Under the pieces are notes generated by a model that saw nothing but the letters and a program-made list of their open reading frames with translations, was not told the DNA's origin and did no database searches. This document shows, piece after piece, positions 25,235 to 33,688 of a stretch of 64,000 nt of DNA. The first letter of the stretch is position 1; each line of letters begins with the position of its first letter. Source of the DNA: Mesorhizobium sp. M00.F.Ca.ET.216.01.1.1 (GTDB lineage Bacteria; Pseudomonadota; Alphaproteobacteria; Rhizobiales; Rhizobiaceae). Made by a program: the position numbers and the translations under genes. The stretch is taken from NCBI RefSeq assembly GCF_004010325.2, contig NZ_SADR02000012.1, positions 1-64,000 of the forward strand. Reading direction: 5' to 3'.

Positions 25235-26695
25235 TCATCCGGCAGTGGGCGTGACAAGCAGCCAGAGGCCGAAGACGGTGTAGGCGATCATCAGCACGGT
25301 GAGTGGAAACTGGCTGAGCGCGGCGCGGGCCGGAAGCTGGTGCAGCCGCCAGGCGAAGCCGTGGGCGAGAAGCACGGCAAACATATGGCCGGCAATGATG
25401 ATGCCGGCTTGCAAATTCCACAGCCGCCATGCCGAGCCGGCACCAGCGGCCACGCCGGCTTCGATCGGCATGTCGGCTGTTCCGAACAGGTTCCAGCCGA
25501 GCGCGAATGGGTCGGAAAGGGCGGCAAGCGCGTATTGGCCATCGACGAGCAGCGCAGTCAGATAATGCGCGAAATGGTAGGCGAGCGCGATCGGTACGAT
25601 CGACCAGACCAGCAGCCCGGCGGCGTTGCTGAGGGAATGCTTGCCGCCGGCAAGGCGCTGGCCGAAGATAACAGCAAGCGCGAAAACGGCTGCAAGCAGG
25701 ACAAACATCAGCACGAGGCCGAAGCTGCCGATGCTGATCATTGCCGTGCGTCCGGGGAATTCCAGCGGATTGATGCCGAACAGGCCGAGCCAGAAGAAGG
25801 TCTTCGACAGGCCGTCGAAGGATACCGACGAAAGGGTAAGTAGCAGGAAAGCGATGCCGCTGAGCGGCAACGGCGTCGCACTGAGCAGCTTGGTGCCCGG
25901 CAGGCAGAGATTGAGCCGCCCCTCTTCATTGCGCTCGACGACAGCGAAGCGCGCCACCATCGCGAAGAAGACGGTCAGGAATTCGCCATGCCGGCTCCAG
26001 TCGCGGTAGCCGAAGACCAGCATGGCAATGAAGCTCAGCAGCCAATAGAGCCCGGCGGCCCAGGCCAGCCGCGCCGGATCGTCGGGTGCCGGATCGATCA
26101 GCTCGAACCAGGCGAAGGCGAAGAACAGCAGGAAAGCCGGCCAATAGCCGAGCCATTGCGGCAGACGCGGATCTTGCCTCTCCCCGTCGCCTCTGCCGAA
26201 GACGCGGCTCGCGATGCGCCACGGTCCATACCAAGGATTCAGCCATGACCAGAGATCGCCGAGGAGACCGTGCAGCAAGACCAATCCAACCCAAAGGAGC
26301 GTCCATATGGCTAGGGGCAGCGGGTTGGAAAGCGGATCGCGACTGCCGAGCAGACCGGCGGCAATCAGAATTGCAAAGCCGGCAAAGGATATCAGGCTGA
26401 CGATTGTCCGTGCTCCGTCGCCGAATGCGACAAGCGGCAAGTGCCGGCGCCAGAAGCGGTCGAGAGCATCCGGCGGCAGCAGCGCCAGAACGAGGAAGCT
26501 GGCGGCAACGGCGAGCGCACCGCCGGCGACGTAGTAGCCGGTCGGCAGCAACAGGACGTGGCCGCGATCGGAGGCATGGGCGAAGGCGGGGGTGGAGGAA
26601 AAACAGGCCAGCAAAGCGACGAGGCCGAGAAAGTGAAAGGCCTCGACTGACGAACGATAGCGCTCTACGGCGCCCCCCTCTGTCCTGCCGGACAT
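25235..26695 (-). CDS. Polytopic membrane protein of unknown function
   Basis: About 486 residues with a probable signal peptide (FLGLVALLACFSSTPAFAHA) and then roughly twelve hydrophobic spans. A loop with WLNPWYGPWRIASRVFG and a region with FGINPLEFPGRT look conserved, but I cannot assign a function. From memory, similar proteins are sometimes labelled 'fenitrothion hydrolase', which I would not rely on. The first ATG that gives a sensible leader, at 26695, lies inside palindromic repeat copy 2, so the first dozen or so residues (MSGRTEGGAVERYRSS) come from or abut the repeat. No other ATG or GTG precedes the signal segment closely. It sits upstream of the liv-type operon on the same strand. 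Confidence 0.7.
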   Translation of the reverse strand: MSGRTEGGAVERYRSSVEAFHFLGLVALLACFSSTPAFAHASDRGHVLLLPTGYYVAGGALAVAASFLVLALLPPDALDRFWRRHLPLVAFGDGARTIVSLISFAGFAILIAAGLLGSRDPLSNPLPLAIWTLLWVGLVLLHGLLGDLWSWLNPWYGPWRIASRVFGRGDGERQDPRLPQWLGYWPAFLLFFAFAWFELIDPAPDDPARLAWAAGLYWLLSFIAMLVFGYRDWSRHGEFLTVFFAMVARFAVVERNEEGRLNLCLPGTKLLSATPLPLSGIAFLLLTLSSVSFDGLSKTFFWLGLFGINPLEFPGRTAMISIGSFGLVLMFVLLAAVFALAVIFGQRLAGGKHSLSNAAGLLVWSIVPIALAYHFAHYLTALLVDGQYALAALSDPFALGWNLFGTADMPIEAGVAAGAGSAWRLWNLQAGIIIAGHMFAVLLAHGFAWRLHQLPARAALSQFPLTVLMIAYTVFGLWLLVTPTAG

Positions 26696-26839
26696 CTCCC
26701 CCACTTGGGGGGAGATTGGCAGCTCGCTCGGTCGGCGCTTTTCTTGCTGCGTCGGAGATTGGCGAAAGCCGAAGTGACGTCCAATCTCCCCCCAAGTGGG
26801 ACCAAGTGGGGGAGATGTCCGGCAGGACAGAGGGGGCGC
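26670..26839. repeat. Palindromic dispersed repeat, copy 2 (between pncB and the membrane protein)
   Basis: An almost perfect long palindrome. The left arm starts GCGCCCCCCTCTGTCCTGCC, and the right arm is its inverse with a one-base gap (ends GGCAGGACAGAGGGGGCGC). The inner arms carry CCCCCACTTGGGGGGAG and CTCCCCCCAAGTGGGACC. A short AAGTGGGACC-type duplication lies in the right half. It covers most of the gap between the two genes and supplies the apparent start codon of the membrane-protein gene. Confidence 0.88.
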
Positions 26840-26875
26840 GAAGGAACTCATATTATCCAGGAGTTCCCCACCCTC

Positions 26876-28183
26876 TCACACCTTGACCAATTGCTCCACG
26901 CGGTCCTTTTCACCGAAGATGCGCAGGTAGCGCTTGATCTCTTTCTCGTCGCCGGTCGCCTTGGCTGGGTTGTCGGAGAGCTTGACCGCCGGCCGGCCAT
27001 TGGCTTCGGTAACCTTGCAGACCAGCGAAATGGCGTCGAGCCGGTTGCTTTTTGTCGGCGCGCAGCCCTCGAAATCATTGGTCAGGTTGGTGCCCCAGCC
27101 GAAGGACATGCGCACCTTGCCGTGGAAATGGCGGTAGGTCTCCTCGATGGTCTCGACCTCGAGCCCGTCGGAGAAGATGAGCAGCTTCTGCTTTGGATCC
27201 TTGCCCTTCTCGCGCCACCAGGAAATGATCTTCTCGCCGCCTTCGATCGGCGGCGCACTGTCGGGGCGGAAGCCGGTCCAGTCGGCAATCCAGTCCGGTG
27301 CGTCGCGCAGGAACGCCGCGGTGCCGAAGGAGTCCGGCAGCACGATCAGCAGATTGCCGCCATAATAGCGCTGCCAGTCCTGCAGCACTTTGTAGGGCGA
27401 TTGTTTCAATTCCTTTTCCGAATTGGCGAGTGCGGCAAACACCATCGGCAGTTCGTGCGCATTGGTGCCGAGCGCTTCGAGGTCGTTGTCCATGGCGAGC
27501 AGCACATTGGAGGTGCCGGTGAAGGCCTCGCCGATGCCTTCCTTCAGTGCTTCGACGCACCAGCGCTGCCACAGGAAGGAATGGCGGCGACGTGTGCCGA
27601 AGTCGGAGATGCGGATATCGGGAAGTGCTTTGAGCCGTTCTGTCTTGGCCCACATCTTGGCCTTGGCGCGGGCATAGAGCACGTCGAGCGCGAAAGGTCC
27701 GAACGACCGCAAGGCGGCGCGCGAACGCAGTTCGTTGATGATGGCGAGCGCCGGGATCTCCCACAGCGTCGTGTACATCCATGGGCCGGCGAAGCTCAGT
27801 TCGTACTGGCCGTCATGCCTGGAAAGCTCGTATTCGGGCAGCCGGAAATTTTCCAGCCAGGCGAGGAACTCAGGTTCGAAGATCTGCTTGCGGCCGTAGA
27901 AGGTGTTGCCGCCGAGCCAGATCATCTCCTTCTTGGAGAAGCGCAAGGTGCGGGCGTGGTCGAGCTGCTCGCGCAGTTCCGCCTCGTCGATCTCGTCGGC
28001 AAGCCGAACCGAAGTGGTACGGTTGATCAGCGTGAAGGTGGCGTCGACCTTGGGATACATGCCCCAGATCATCTGCAGCATCAGCAGCTTGTAGAAATCG
28101 GTGTCGAGCAAGCTGCGAACGATTGGGTCGAGCTTCCAGGTGTGGTTGTAAACGCGTCGCGCTATGTCGGTCCTTGCTGCCAT
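26876..28183 (-). CDS. pncB: Nicotinate phosphoribosyltransferase
   Basis: A 435-residue enzyme that joins nicotinate and PRPP to give nicotinate mononucleotide, the entry step of NAD salvage. Recognised by [17 protein letters not shown] near residue 24, a conserved [15 protein letters not shown] near 213 with the regulatory histidine, [13 protein letters not shown] near 238, and the C-terminal [15 protein letters not shown] block (here [14 protein letters not shown]). Length is as usual for proteobacterial PncB. It is the most upstream gene of the minus-strand run that continues with the membrane protein and liv-type operon; a palindromic repeat lies between, so co-transcription is uncertain. 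Confidence 0.94.
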   Translation of the reverse strand: MAARTDIARRVYNHTWKLDPIVRSLLDTDFYKLLMLQMIWGMYPKVDATFTLINRTTSVRLADEIDEAELREQLDHARTLRFSKKEMIWLGGNTFYGRKQIFEPEFLAWLENFRLPEYELSRHDGQYELSFAGPWMYTTLWEIPALAIINELRSRAALRSFGPFALDVLYARAKAKMWAKTERLKALPDIRISDFGTRRRHSFLWQRWCVEALKEGIGEAFTGTSNVLLAMDNDLEALGTNAHELPMVFAALANSEKELKQSPYKVLQDWQRYYGGNLLIVLPDSFGTAAFLRDAPDWIADWTGFRPDSAPPIEGGEKIISWWREKGKDPKQKLLIFSDGLEVETIEETYRHFHGKVRMSFGWGTNLTNDFEGCAPTKSNRLDAISLVCKVTEANGRPAVKLSDNPAKATGDEKEIKRYLRIFGEKDRVEQLVKV

Positions 28184-28303
28184 GTCTCAGTGCCGCCTTC
28201 GCTGCTCGCTCCCTGCGAGATGCCTCTTAGCATTGAATTTTTGAAAGCGCCTCCCGCTTTGCGGGCTGGCCCGACAAAAAGAAGCGCTTGCGGCGTGTCG
28301 GCC

Positions 28304-29275
28304 TCAGGACGCCTTGGCGCCGATCACTCGCAGCGCCGGGCGTTTTCTGCGGATGCCGATGCGGCCTGCTACCGGCGCATCGGCACGGCCGTCGGCCTGC
28401 TCCTTCTCGGCAAACAGCCAATCGATGAACAGCTGCACGATCGGCGTCGATCTCATCTCGTTGCGGCAGACGACGTAGAAATCATCGACCGCCGGTACCG
28501 ACAGGCTGAACGGTGCAACAAGCAATCCCCTGGCAAGCAGCGTACTTGCCGTCACGGAGTCGCCAAGCGCCACGCCATGGCCGTGAACCGCAGCCTCGAT
28601 CGCCGTGCGCGCGTCGCCGAGATTGTGGCGACGGCCGCGCTCCAGGTCCAGCGCGTCTGCGGCTGCCAGCCAGGTATGCCACTCGCGGCCGTCGTCGCCA
28701 TGCAGCAAGACATGATCGGCGAGATCGCGAACGGTGCGGATCGGACGGTTGTTGATCAACGTCGGGCTGACCACCGGGAACAGTTCGAGGCCCGACCATT
28801 TGCGCATCCAGCAGTCGGTCCAGCTGCCGTCGCCATAGTGCACGCAGACATCAATATGCGGCGCGCGGATGTCCTTGGCGTCATTGGACGGGATCAGCGT
28901 CAGCCTGATGTCTGGATATCGGGACATGAAGCTACCCAGTCGCGGTGTCATCCACAGCAGCAACAGCGCCGGTACGCACGATACCGACAGCGTGCCGGCG
29001 CTCGCCGGCCTTGTCATGCGCTGCGTGGCGGCGGCGATGCCGTCGAAGGCGCTCGACACTGCCGGCAGCAGCTCGGCGCCGTGCGGCGTGAGATTCACCC
29101 GCTGGCCGGCGCGCTCGAACAGCCTGACGCCGAGCGACTGTTCGAGCGCCTTGATCTGGTGGCTGATGGCGCCATGGGTGACGTTCAGCTCAGCCGCAGC
29201 CTTGGTCAGCGAGGCGTGGCGCGCCGTCGCCTCGAAGGCACGCAATGGATTCAAGGGAGGCAGACGCTTGGCCAT
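28304..29275 (-). CDS. LysR-family regulator, GcvA-like
   Basis: A 323-residue regulator with the HTH near the N-terminus: LNPLRAFEATARHASLTKAA and then LNVTHGAISHQIKALEQSLG. This is the GcvA-type signature. The effector domain follows, with a longer, basic C-terminal tail (GRIGIRRKRPALRVIG). I chose the ATG at 29275 over a TTG four codons upstream. It is divergent from the agmatinase-family gene, and a perfect palindrome with the LysR T-N11-A pattern lies 15 bases ahead of its start. That suggests autoregulation plus control of the ureohydrolase/ABC operon. Confidence 0.9.
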   Translation of the reverse strand: MAKRLPPLNPLRAFEATARHASLTKAAAELNVTHGAISHQIKALEQSLGVRLFERAGQRVNLTPHGAELLPAVSSAFDGIAAATQRMTRPASAGTLSVSCVPALLLLWMTPRLGSFMSRYPDIRLTLIPSNDAKDIRAPHIDVCVHYGDGSWTDCWMRKWSGLELFPVVSPTLINNRPIRTVRDLADHVLLHGDDGREWHTWLAAADALDLERGRRHNLGDARTAIEAAVHGHGVALGDSVTASTLLARGLLVAPFSLSVPAVDDFYVVCRNEMRSTPIVQLFIDWLFAEKEQADGRADAPVAGRIGIRRKRPALRVIGAKAS

Positions 29276-29289
29276 CCTGTTTCTCAAAC

Positions 29290-29308
29290 CTGTGAGATTT
29301 TCTCACAG
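29290..29308. promoter_or_regulatory. LysR operator candidate
   Basis: CTGTGAGATTTTCTCACAG is a perfect palindrome (8-base arms, 3-base centre) and contains TGAGATTTTCTCA, which fits T-N11-A exactly. A further TCTCA half-site lies at 29282-29286. An AT-rich stretch (29318-29340) beyond it is the likely promoter region of the divergent ureohydrolase gene. Confidence 0.65.
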
Positions 29309-29484
29309 TCGACACCCTAACAATATCAATTGATTTTTCAATGCAGCTGCCAGACACTTTGCCTGGAACAGCATCAAGACGTGAAATCTGCAGGCAGCCA
29401 GCGGGGACAGCGACCCGGCCGGATAACGGTCAGCATCGCAAGCGTCACCGCGGGCCGCCCTGCACCAGCCATGGAGGACCGGAC

Positions 29485-30546
29485 ATGGGTTACGATCGCG
29501 GCAAACTCGAAGCCTTGCGTCGCAAATATGGCGAGAGCCATGGCGGCGAAATGTTCGACCCGAAATTCCAGCGTGTCGCCGACAAGATCTTTTCCAAGAC
29601 CGGCACTCGGCTGGCGCCTTATTCTGGCATCCCGACCTTCCTCGCTGCACCCTATCGTGAAATTTCCGCCGACAATCCGGATTTCGGCGATCTGCAGGTG
29701 GCGATGATCGGTGTGCCGATGGATCTCGGCGTCACAAACCGGACCGGCGCCCGCTTCGGTCCAAGGGCGCTGCGCGCCATCGAGCGCATCGGCCCCTACA
29801 ACCACGTGCTGGAATGTGCACCGACGCATGAGCTGAAGGTGGCCGATATCGGCGACGTGCCGTTCCAGAGCCGCTACCGGCTGGAGACCAGCCATGACGA
29901 CATCGAGCGCCGCATCAACCAGATCGTCGACGCCGGCGTTCTTCCCTTATCTGTCGGCGGCGATCACTCGATCAGCCATCCGATCCTGAAGGCTGTCGGC
30001 AGACAAGCACCTGTCGGCATGATCCACATCGACGCCCATTGCGATACCGGCGGCCTGTTCGACTTGACCAAGTTCCACCATGGCGGGCCGTTCCGCAACG
30101 CGGTGCTGGACGGCGTTCTCGACCCAAGCCGCACCATCCAGATCGGCATTCGCGGCTCGGCCGAATATCTGTGGGAGTTCACCTACGAGTCCGGCATGAC
30201 CGTGGTGCATGCCGAAGAGGTGACCGGCCTCGGCGTTCCTGCCATCATCGAGAAGGCGCGCAAGATCGTCGGCGACGGCCCGACCTATATCTCCTTCGAC
30301 ATCGACAGCGTCGATCCGGCCTTCGCACCGGGCACCGGCACGCCGGAAGTCGGCGGGCTGACGACGCGGGAAGTGCTTGAACTTCTGCGTGGCCTGAAGG
30401 GCCTCGACATCGTTGGCGGCGACGTCGTCGAAGTGGCGCCGCAGTATGACGCGACCACCAACACGGCGCATGCCGGCGCGCAGGTGCTGTTCGAAATATT
30501 GAGCCTGATGGTCTTCAGCCCGACGATATCGGGCAAGGGGGCCTGA
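29485..30546 (+). CDS. speB: Agmatinase-family ureohydrolase (guanidino-acid hydrolase-like)
   Basis: A 353-residue arginase-fold enzyme that hydrolyses a guanidino group to urea. The two-manganese ligands are all present: SVGGDHSIS (His), MIHIDAHCD (Asp-x-His-x-Asp) and ISFDIDSVDPAFAPGTGTPE (Asp-x-Asp). An N-terminal extension of about 60 residues before VAMIGVPMDLG is longer than in E. coli SpeB and resembles guanidinobutyrase or guanidinopropionase-type proteins. The ATG at 29485 follows GGAGG. It heads an operon with a polyamine-type ABC transporter, so the imported compound is probably its substrate. Urea produced could feed the urease encoded at 49-58 kb. Confidence 0.85.
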   Translation: MGYDRGKLEALRRKYGESHGGEMFDPKFQRVADKIFSKTGTRLAPYSGIPTFLAAPYREISADNPDFGDLQVAMIGVPMDLGVTNRTGARFGPRALRAIERIGPYNHVLECAPTHELKVADIGDVPFQSRYRLETSHDDIERRINQIVDAGVLPLSVGGDHSISHPILKAVGRQAPVGMIHIDAHCDTGGLFDLTKFHHGGPFRNAVLDGVLDPSRTIQIGIRGSAEYLWEFTYESGMTVVHAEEVTGLGVPAIIEKARKIVGDGPTYISFDIDSVDPAFAPGTGTPEVGGLTTREVLELLRGLKGLDIVGGDVVEVAPQYDATTNTAHAGAQVLFEILSLMVFSPTISGKGA

Positions 30547-30570
30547 CGCTAAACAGTGAACGAAGGGAAC

Positions 30571-30622
30571 CGGCCGGACAACCGGCAGAAACAGAGGCCG
30601 GACACCACCGGCACAAACAGAG
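30571..30622 (+). repeat. Imperfect tandem repeat in the leader of the binding-protein gene
   Basis: Two units of about 25 bases, the first starting GGCCGGACAACCGGC and the second GGCCGGACACCACCGGC, both ending AAACAGAGG. Each can form a small GCCGG stem. The second ends in AGGAG, which is the Shine-Dalgarno site of the following gene. Confidence 0.55.
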
Positions 30623-30632
30623 GAGAAACGAG

Positions 30633-31721
30633 ATGAACAGACTAATTGGAACACCCGTTACCCGGCGCAGCCTGCTTGGCGCCGGTCTCGCAACCGCAGG
30701 CGTGCTCGCCATGCCGGCGATCCTTCGGGCGCAGGACAAGTCACTGAAAGTCGGCGTCTATGGCGGCTACTTCAAGAAATCGTTCGACGAGCACATTTTT
30801 CCCGAGTTTACCAAGGCAACCGGCATCGCGGTGGAATCGGTCGCCGAGCCGACCGGCGAGGCATGGCTGGTGCAGCTCGAACAGGCGGCCAAGGCCGGCC
30901 AGGCGCCGGCCGACCTTTCCATGATGTCGCAGACCTCGACGCTGAAGGGCCAGTCGACCGAGTTGTGGACGCCGCTCGACACCTCGAAGTTCAAGCATTA
31001 CGACGAATTGCTGCCCCGCTTCATCAACAAGTACCCAGACGGCCGCGTCGCCGGCGTCGGCGCTGTTGCCTGGTGGATCACGCTGGTCACCAACACGGAT
31101 GTCTACAAGGAGGCGCCGACATCCTGGGCGGCGCTGTGGGACAAGGCGAACGAGGATAAGCTCGGCCTGCTGGCACTCGCCTCCAACTCGTTCCTGCTCG
31201 AAGTGACGGCCAAGACATTCATGGGCGGCACCAGCGCGCTCGACACCGAAGACGGGCTGAACAAGGCGTTCGAGAAACTCGCCGAGGTCAAGCCGAACGT
31301 CCGCCTCTGGTATCGCGACGAAGCACAGTTCGAGCAGGCGCTGAAGTCGGGCGAAATCCCGATGGGCCAGTATTATCACGACGTCACCGGTCTGGCGGCC
31401 GCAGACGGCTTCCATGTCCGTTCGACCTTCCCGAAGGAGGGCGGCATCCAGGATTCCGGCAACTGGGTCCTGTCGCGCGCCTCGACCAAGGTCGACGAGG
31501 CCCATACCTTCATCGACTATATGAGCCAGCCTTCGATGCAGGGCGTCATGTCGCGCAAGGTCGGCACCACGCCGACGCTGAAGAAGGACGTGCTCGACCT
31601 CAAGCCGGAAGAGTTCGCCGCTGTATCGTCGGATATCGACCCGATCATCCCGCGCTACGACCTCTATACGTCGAAGGCCGACTGGATCAACCAGAAGTGG
31701 ACCGAGCTCATCGTTGGATGA
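30633..31721 (+). CDS. ABC transporter substrate-binding protein, spermidine/putrescine type
   Basis: A 362-residue periplasmic protein with a twin-arginine-like signal (VTRRSLLGAGLATAGVLAMP) and a probable cut after RAQ. The mature part begins KSLKVGVYGGYFKKSFDEHI. The fold is that of PotD/PotF-type extracellular binding proteins. AGGAGAAACG precedes the ATG. It lies 86 bases after the ureohydrolase gene. A strong hairpin follows its stop codon before the ATPase gene. The ligand is probably a cationic guanidino or polyamine compound, inferred from the neighbours. Confidence 0.87.
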   Translation: MNRLIGTPVTRRSLLGAGLATAGVLAMPAILRAQDKSLKVGVYGGYFKKSFDEHIFPEFTKATGIAVESVAEPTGEAWLVQLEQAAKAGQAPADLSMMSQTSTLKGQSTELWTPLDTSKFKHYDELLPRFINKYPDGRVAGVGAVAWWITLVTNTDVYKEAPTSWAALWDKANEDKLGLLALASNSFLLEVTAKTFMGGTSALDTEDGLNKAFEKLAEVKPNVRLWYRDEAQFEQALKSGEIPMGQYYHDVTGLAAADGFHVRSTFPKEGGIQDSGNWVLSRASTKVDEAHTFIDYMSQPSMQGVMSRKVGTTPTLKKDVLDLKPEEFAAVSSDIDPIIPRYDLYTSKADWINQKWTELIVG

Positions 31722-31747
31722 GGCGCCATACCTGCATGACGTTAGCT

Positions 31748-31772
31748 GGCCGCCGGACACTGTCTGGCGGCC
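31748..31772 (+). repeat. Stem-loop between binding-protein and ATPase genes
   Basis: GGCCGCCGGACA (31748-31759) pairs with TGTCTGGCGGCC (31761-31772) with one mismatch. The stable hairpin lies 26 bases after the binding-protein stop, a position where such structures commonly protect the upstream mRNA from 3' decay. Confidence 0.6.
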
Positions 31773-31799
31773 CTTGCCGCACTGCCTGAGGGATGAGCC

Positions 31800-32837
31800 A
31801 TGTCCGGACTCAACATCAACGCCGTAACCAAGAAATTCGGCAATTTCGCCGCGGTCGACAATGTCCAGCTGAACGTGCCGCACGGCACCTTCGTCTGCCT
31901 GCTCGGGCCATCGGGCTGCGGCAAGACCACGCTTTTGCGGATGATTGCCGGGCTGGAGGAGCCGACCAGCGGCGCTGTCGTCCTGGACGGCGAGGACATC
32001 ACGCCGCTGCCGACGCACAAGCGCAATCTCGGCATGGTGTTCCAGTCGCTGGCGCTGTTTCCGCATCTCTCCGTCGGCGACAACATCGCCTACGCGTTGC
32101 GCATCCGCGGCGCCTCGAAGGAAGAGCAGAAGAAGCGCGTCGACGAATTGCTGACGCTGATCCATCTGCCCGGCTTTGCCGCCCGGCCGGTGACGCAACT
32201 CTCCGGCGGCCAGCGCCAGCGCGTGGCGATCGCGCGCGCCCTGGCGCTGTCGCCGAAACTGTTCCTGCTCGACGAGCCGCTCTCGGCGCTCGATGCCAAA
32301 TTGCGTGAGGCCATGCAGGTTGAACTGCGCCAGCTGCAGCAACGGCTCGGCATCACCACCATCGTCGTCACCCATGACCAGCGCGAGGCGATGACCATGG
32401 CCGACCTGGTCGTTGTCATGGGCCATGGCAGGATCCTGCAGGCGGCACCACCGATCGAGATATACCGCAAGCCGGCCGATGCTTTCGTCGCCGACTTCAT
32501 CGGCATCACCAACCTTTTGCCGGCGGAAGTCGACAGCGCCGGGCGCACCACGATCCTCGGTACCACCATTCCGGGTCTTGCCATGCCGGAAGGTCTCACC
32601 AGGGCCTCGGTGTCGATCCGACCCGAAGACGTGCATCTCGGCAAGCCCGGCGGCAGCGCCATCACCGGGTCGGTGAGCTTCGTGCGTGATCTCGGCGGCA
32701 CCATCGAGACCTTCGTCGAGGCGGCCGGCACCACCATTGTCGCCGTCGCCACGCCGCGCGAGCGGCCCGATGTGTCGGTCGGCGCCAAGGTCGGCATCAC
32801 GCTGCCGCCGGAGAGTTGCGTGGTGCTCGGCTCATGA
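31800..32837 (+). CDS. ABC transporter ATPase, PotA type
   Basis: A 345-residue ATPase: Walker A GPSGCGKTT near residue 38, signature [10 protein letters not shown] near 137, Walker B FLLDEPLSALD near 158, and the H-loop VVTHDQREAMT. The C-terminal 110 residues form the TOBE regulatory domain (SIRPEDVHLG). Length and domains match PotA/CysA-type importers. It overlaps the first permease gene by 4 bases. Confidence 0.93.
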   Translation: MSGLNINAVTKKFGNFAAVDNVQLNVPHGTFVCLLGPSGCGKTTLLRMIAGLEEPTSGAVVLDGEDITPLPTHKRNLGMVFQSLALFPHLSVGDNIAYALRIRGASKEEQKKRVDELLTLIHLPGFAARPVTQLSGGQRQRVAIARALALSPKLFLLDEPLSALDAKLREAMQVELRQLQQRLGITTIVVTHDQREAMTMADLVVVMGHGRILQAAPPIEIYRKPADAFVADFIGITNLLPAEVDSAGRTTILGTTIPGLAMPEGLTRASVSIRPEDVHLGKPGGSAITGSVSFVRDLGGTIETFVEAAGTTIVAVATPRERPDVSVGAKVGITLPPESCVVLGS

Positions 32838-33688
32838 GACGCGAAGCGCCCAGGTCGCTAGCCGACTACACACCGCTGTTCTTTCCGGGCCTGATGCTCG
32901 TCGTCTTCTTCGTCGTGCCGTTCTCGACGATGATCGCGGTCAGCTTCTTCAAACGCAATCCGTCCGGTTTCTACACGCCGGATTTCGTCATCGACAATTA
33001 TGCGCGTTTCCTGTCGGCCTTCTTCGGCGGCGTGCTCGGCTTTTCGCTGATGCTGGCGGTGCTGGTCGCCATTGGCTGCGTCTGTATCGGCTTTCCCTTC
33101 ACCTACCTTTTGACCCGGCGATCGCGCCGCGTGCAGACGCTCTGGCTGGTCGGCCTGCTGTCGGTGCTGTCGTTGTCGGAAGTCATCATCGGCTTTGCCT
33201 GGTCGACGCTGTTTTCGCGCACCGCCGGCATCACCAACCTGTTGGTGACGATCGGGCTGATGGACAAGCCGGTGGCGCTGCTGCCGACCTTCGGGGCGGT
33301 GCTGACCGGCATGGTCTACCAGGCGCTGCCCTATACCGTGCTGGTGCTCTACCCAGCGCTTGTGCGCCTTGACCCGACGCTGACGGAGGCTGCACGCACG
33401 CTTGGCGCCTCGCCTGTCAAAGCCTTCTTCAATGTCGTCGCCCCGGCGCTCAGAAACACCATCGTGGCGACGCTGATCATGGTCTTCGTGTTCGCGCTTG
33501 GCTCCTATCTGTTGCCGCAGATCCTCGGGCGGCCGCAGCACTGGACGTTGTCGGTGCTGATCACCGACCAGGCGATCTACCAGTCGAACATGCCTTTCGC
33601 GGCGGCGATGGCGGTGTTCCTGGTGCTGATCTCGCTGGCGCTTGTCGGAATGACGCTGCTCGTCGGACGGCGGGAGAACGCGCTATGA
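32834..33688 (+). CDS. ABC transporter permease, PotB type
   Basis: A 284-residue inner-membrane protein with six hydrophobic spans. The EAA loop, which contacts the ATPase, reads LTEAARTLGASPVKAFFNVV near 180-200. The start was placed at the ATG overlapping the ATPase stop (ATGA); an upstream ATG inside the ATPase gene is less likely. It pairs with the next permease. Confidence 0.92.
   Translation: MRREAPRSLADYTPLFFPGLMLVVFFVVPFSTMIAVSFFKRNPSGFYTPDFVIDNYARFLSAFFGGVLGFSLMLAVLVAIGCVCIGFPFTYLLTRRSRRVQTLWLVGLLSVLSLSEVIIGFAWSTLFSRTAGITNLLVTIGLMDKPVALLPTFGAVLTGMVYQALPYTVLVLYPALVRLDPTLTEAARTLGASPVKAFFNVVAPALRNTIVATLIMVFVFALGSYLLPQILGRPQHWTLSVLITDQAIYQSNMPFAAAMAVFLVLISLALVGMTLLVGRRENAL

Noticed and set aside
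30571..30622. CRISPR-like repeat
   Set aside because: Only two imperfect units with no spacer; it is a leader tandem repeat. No array with regular spacers exists in the window.
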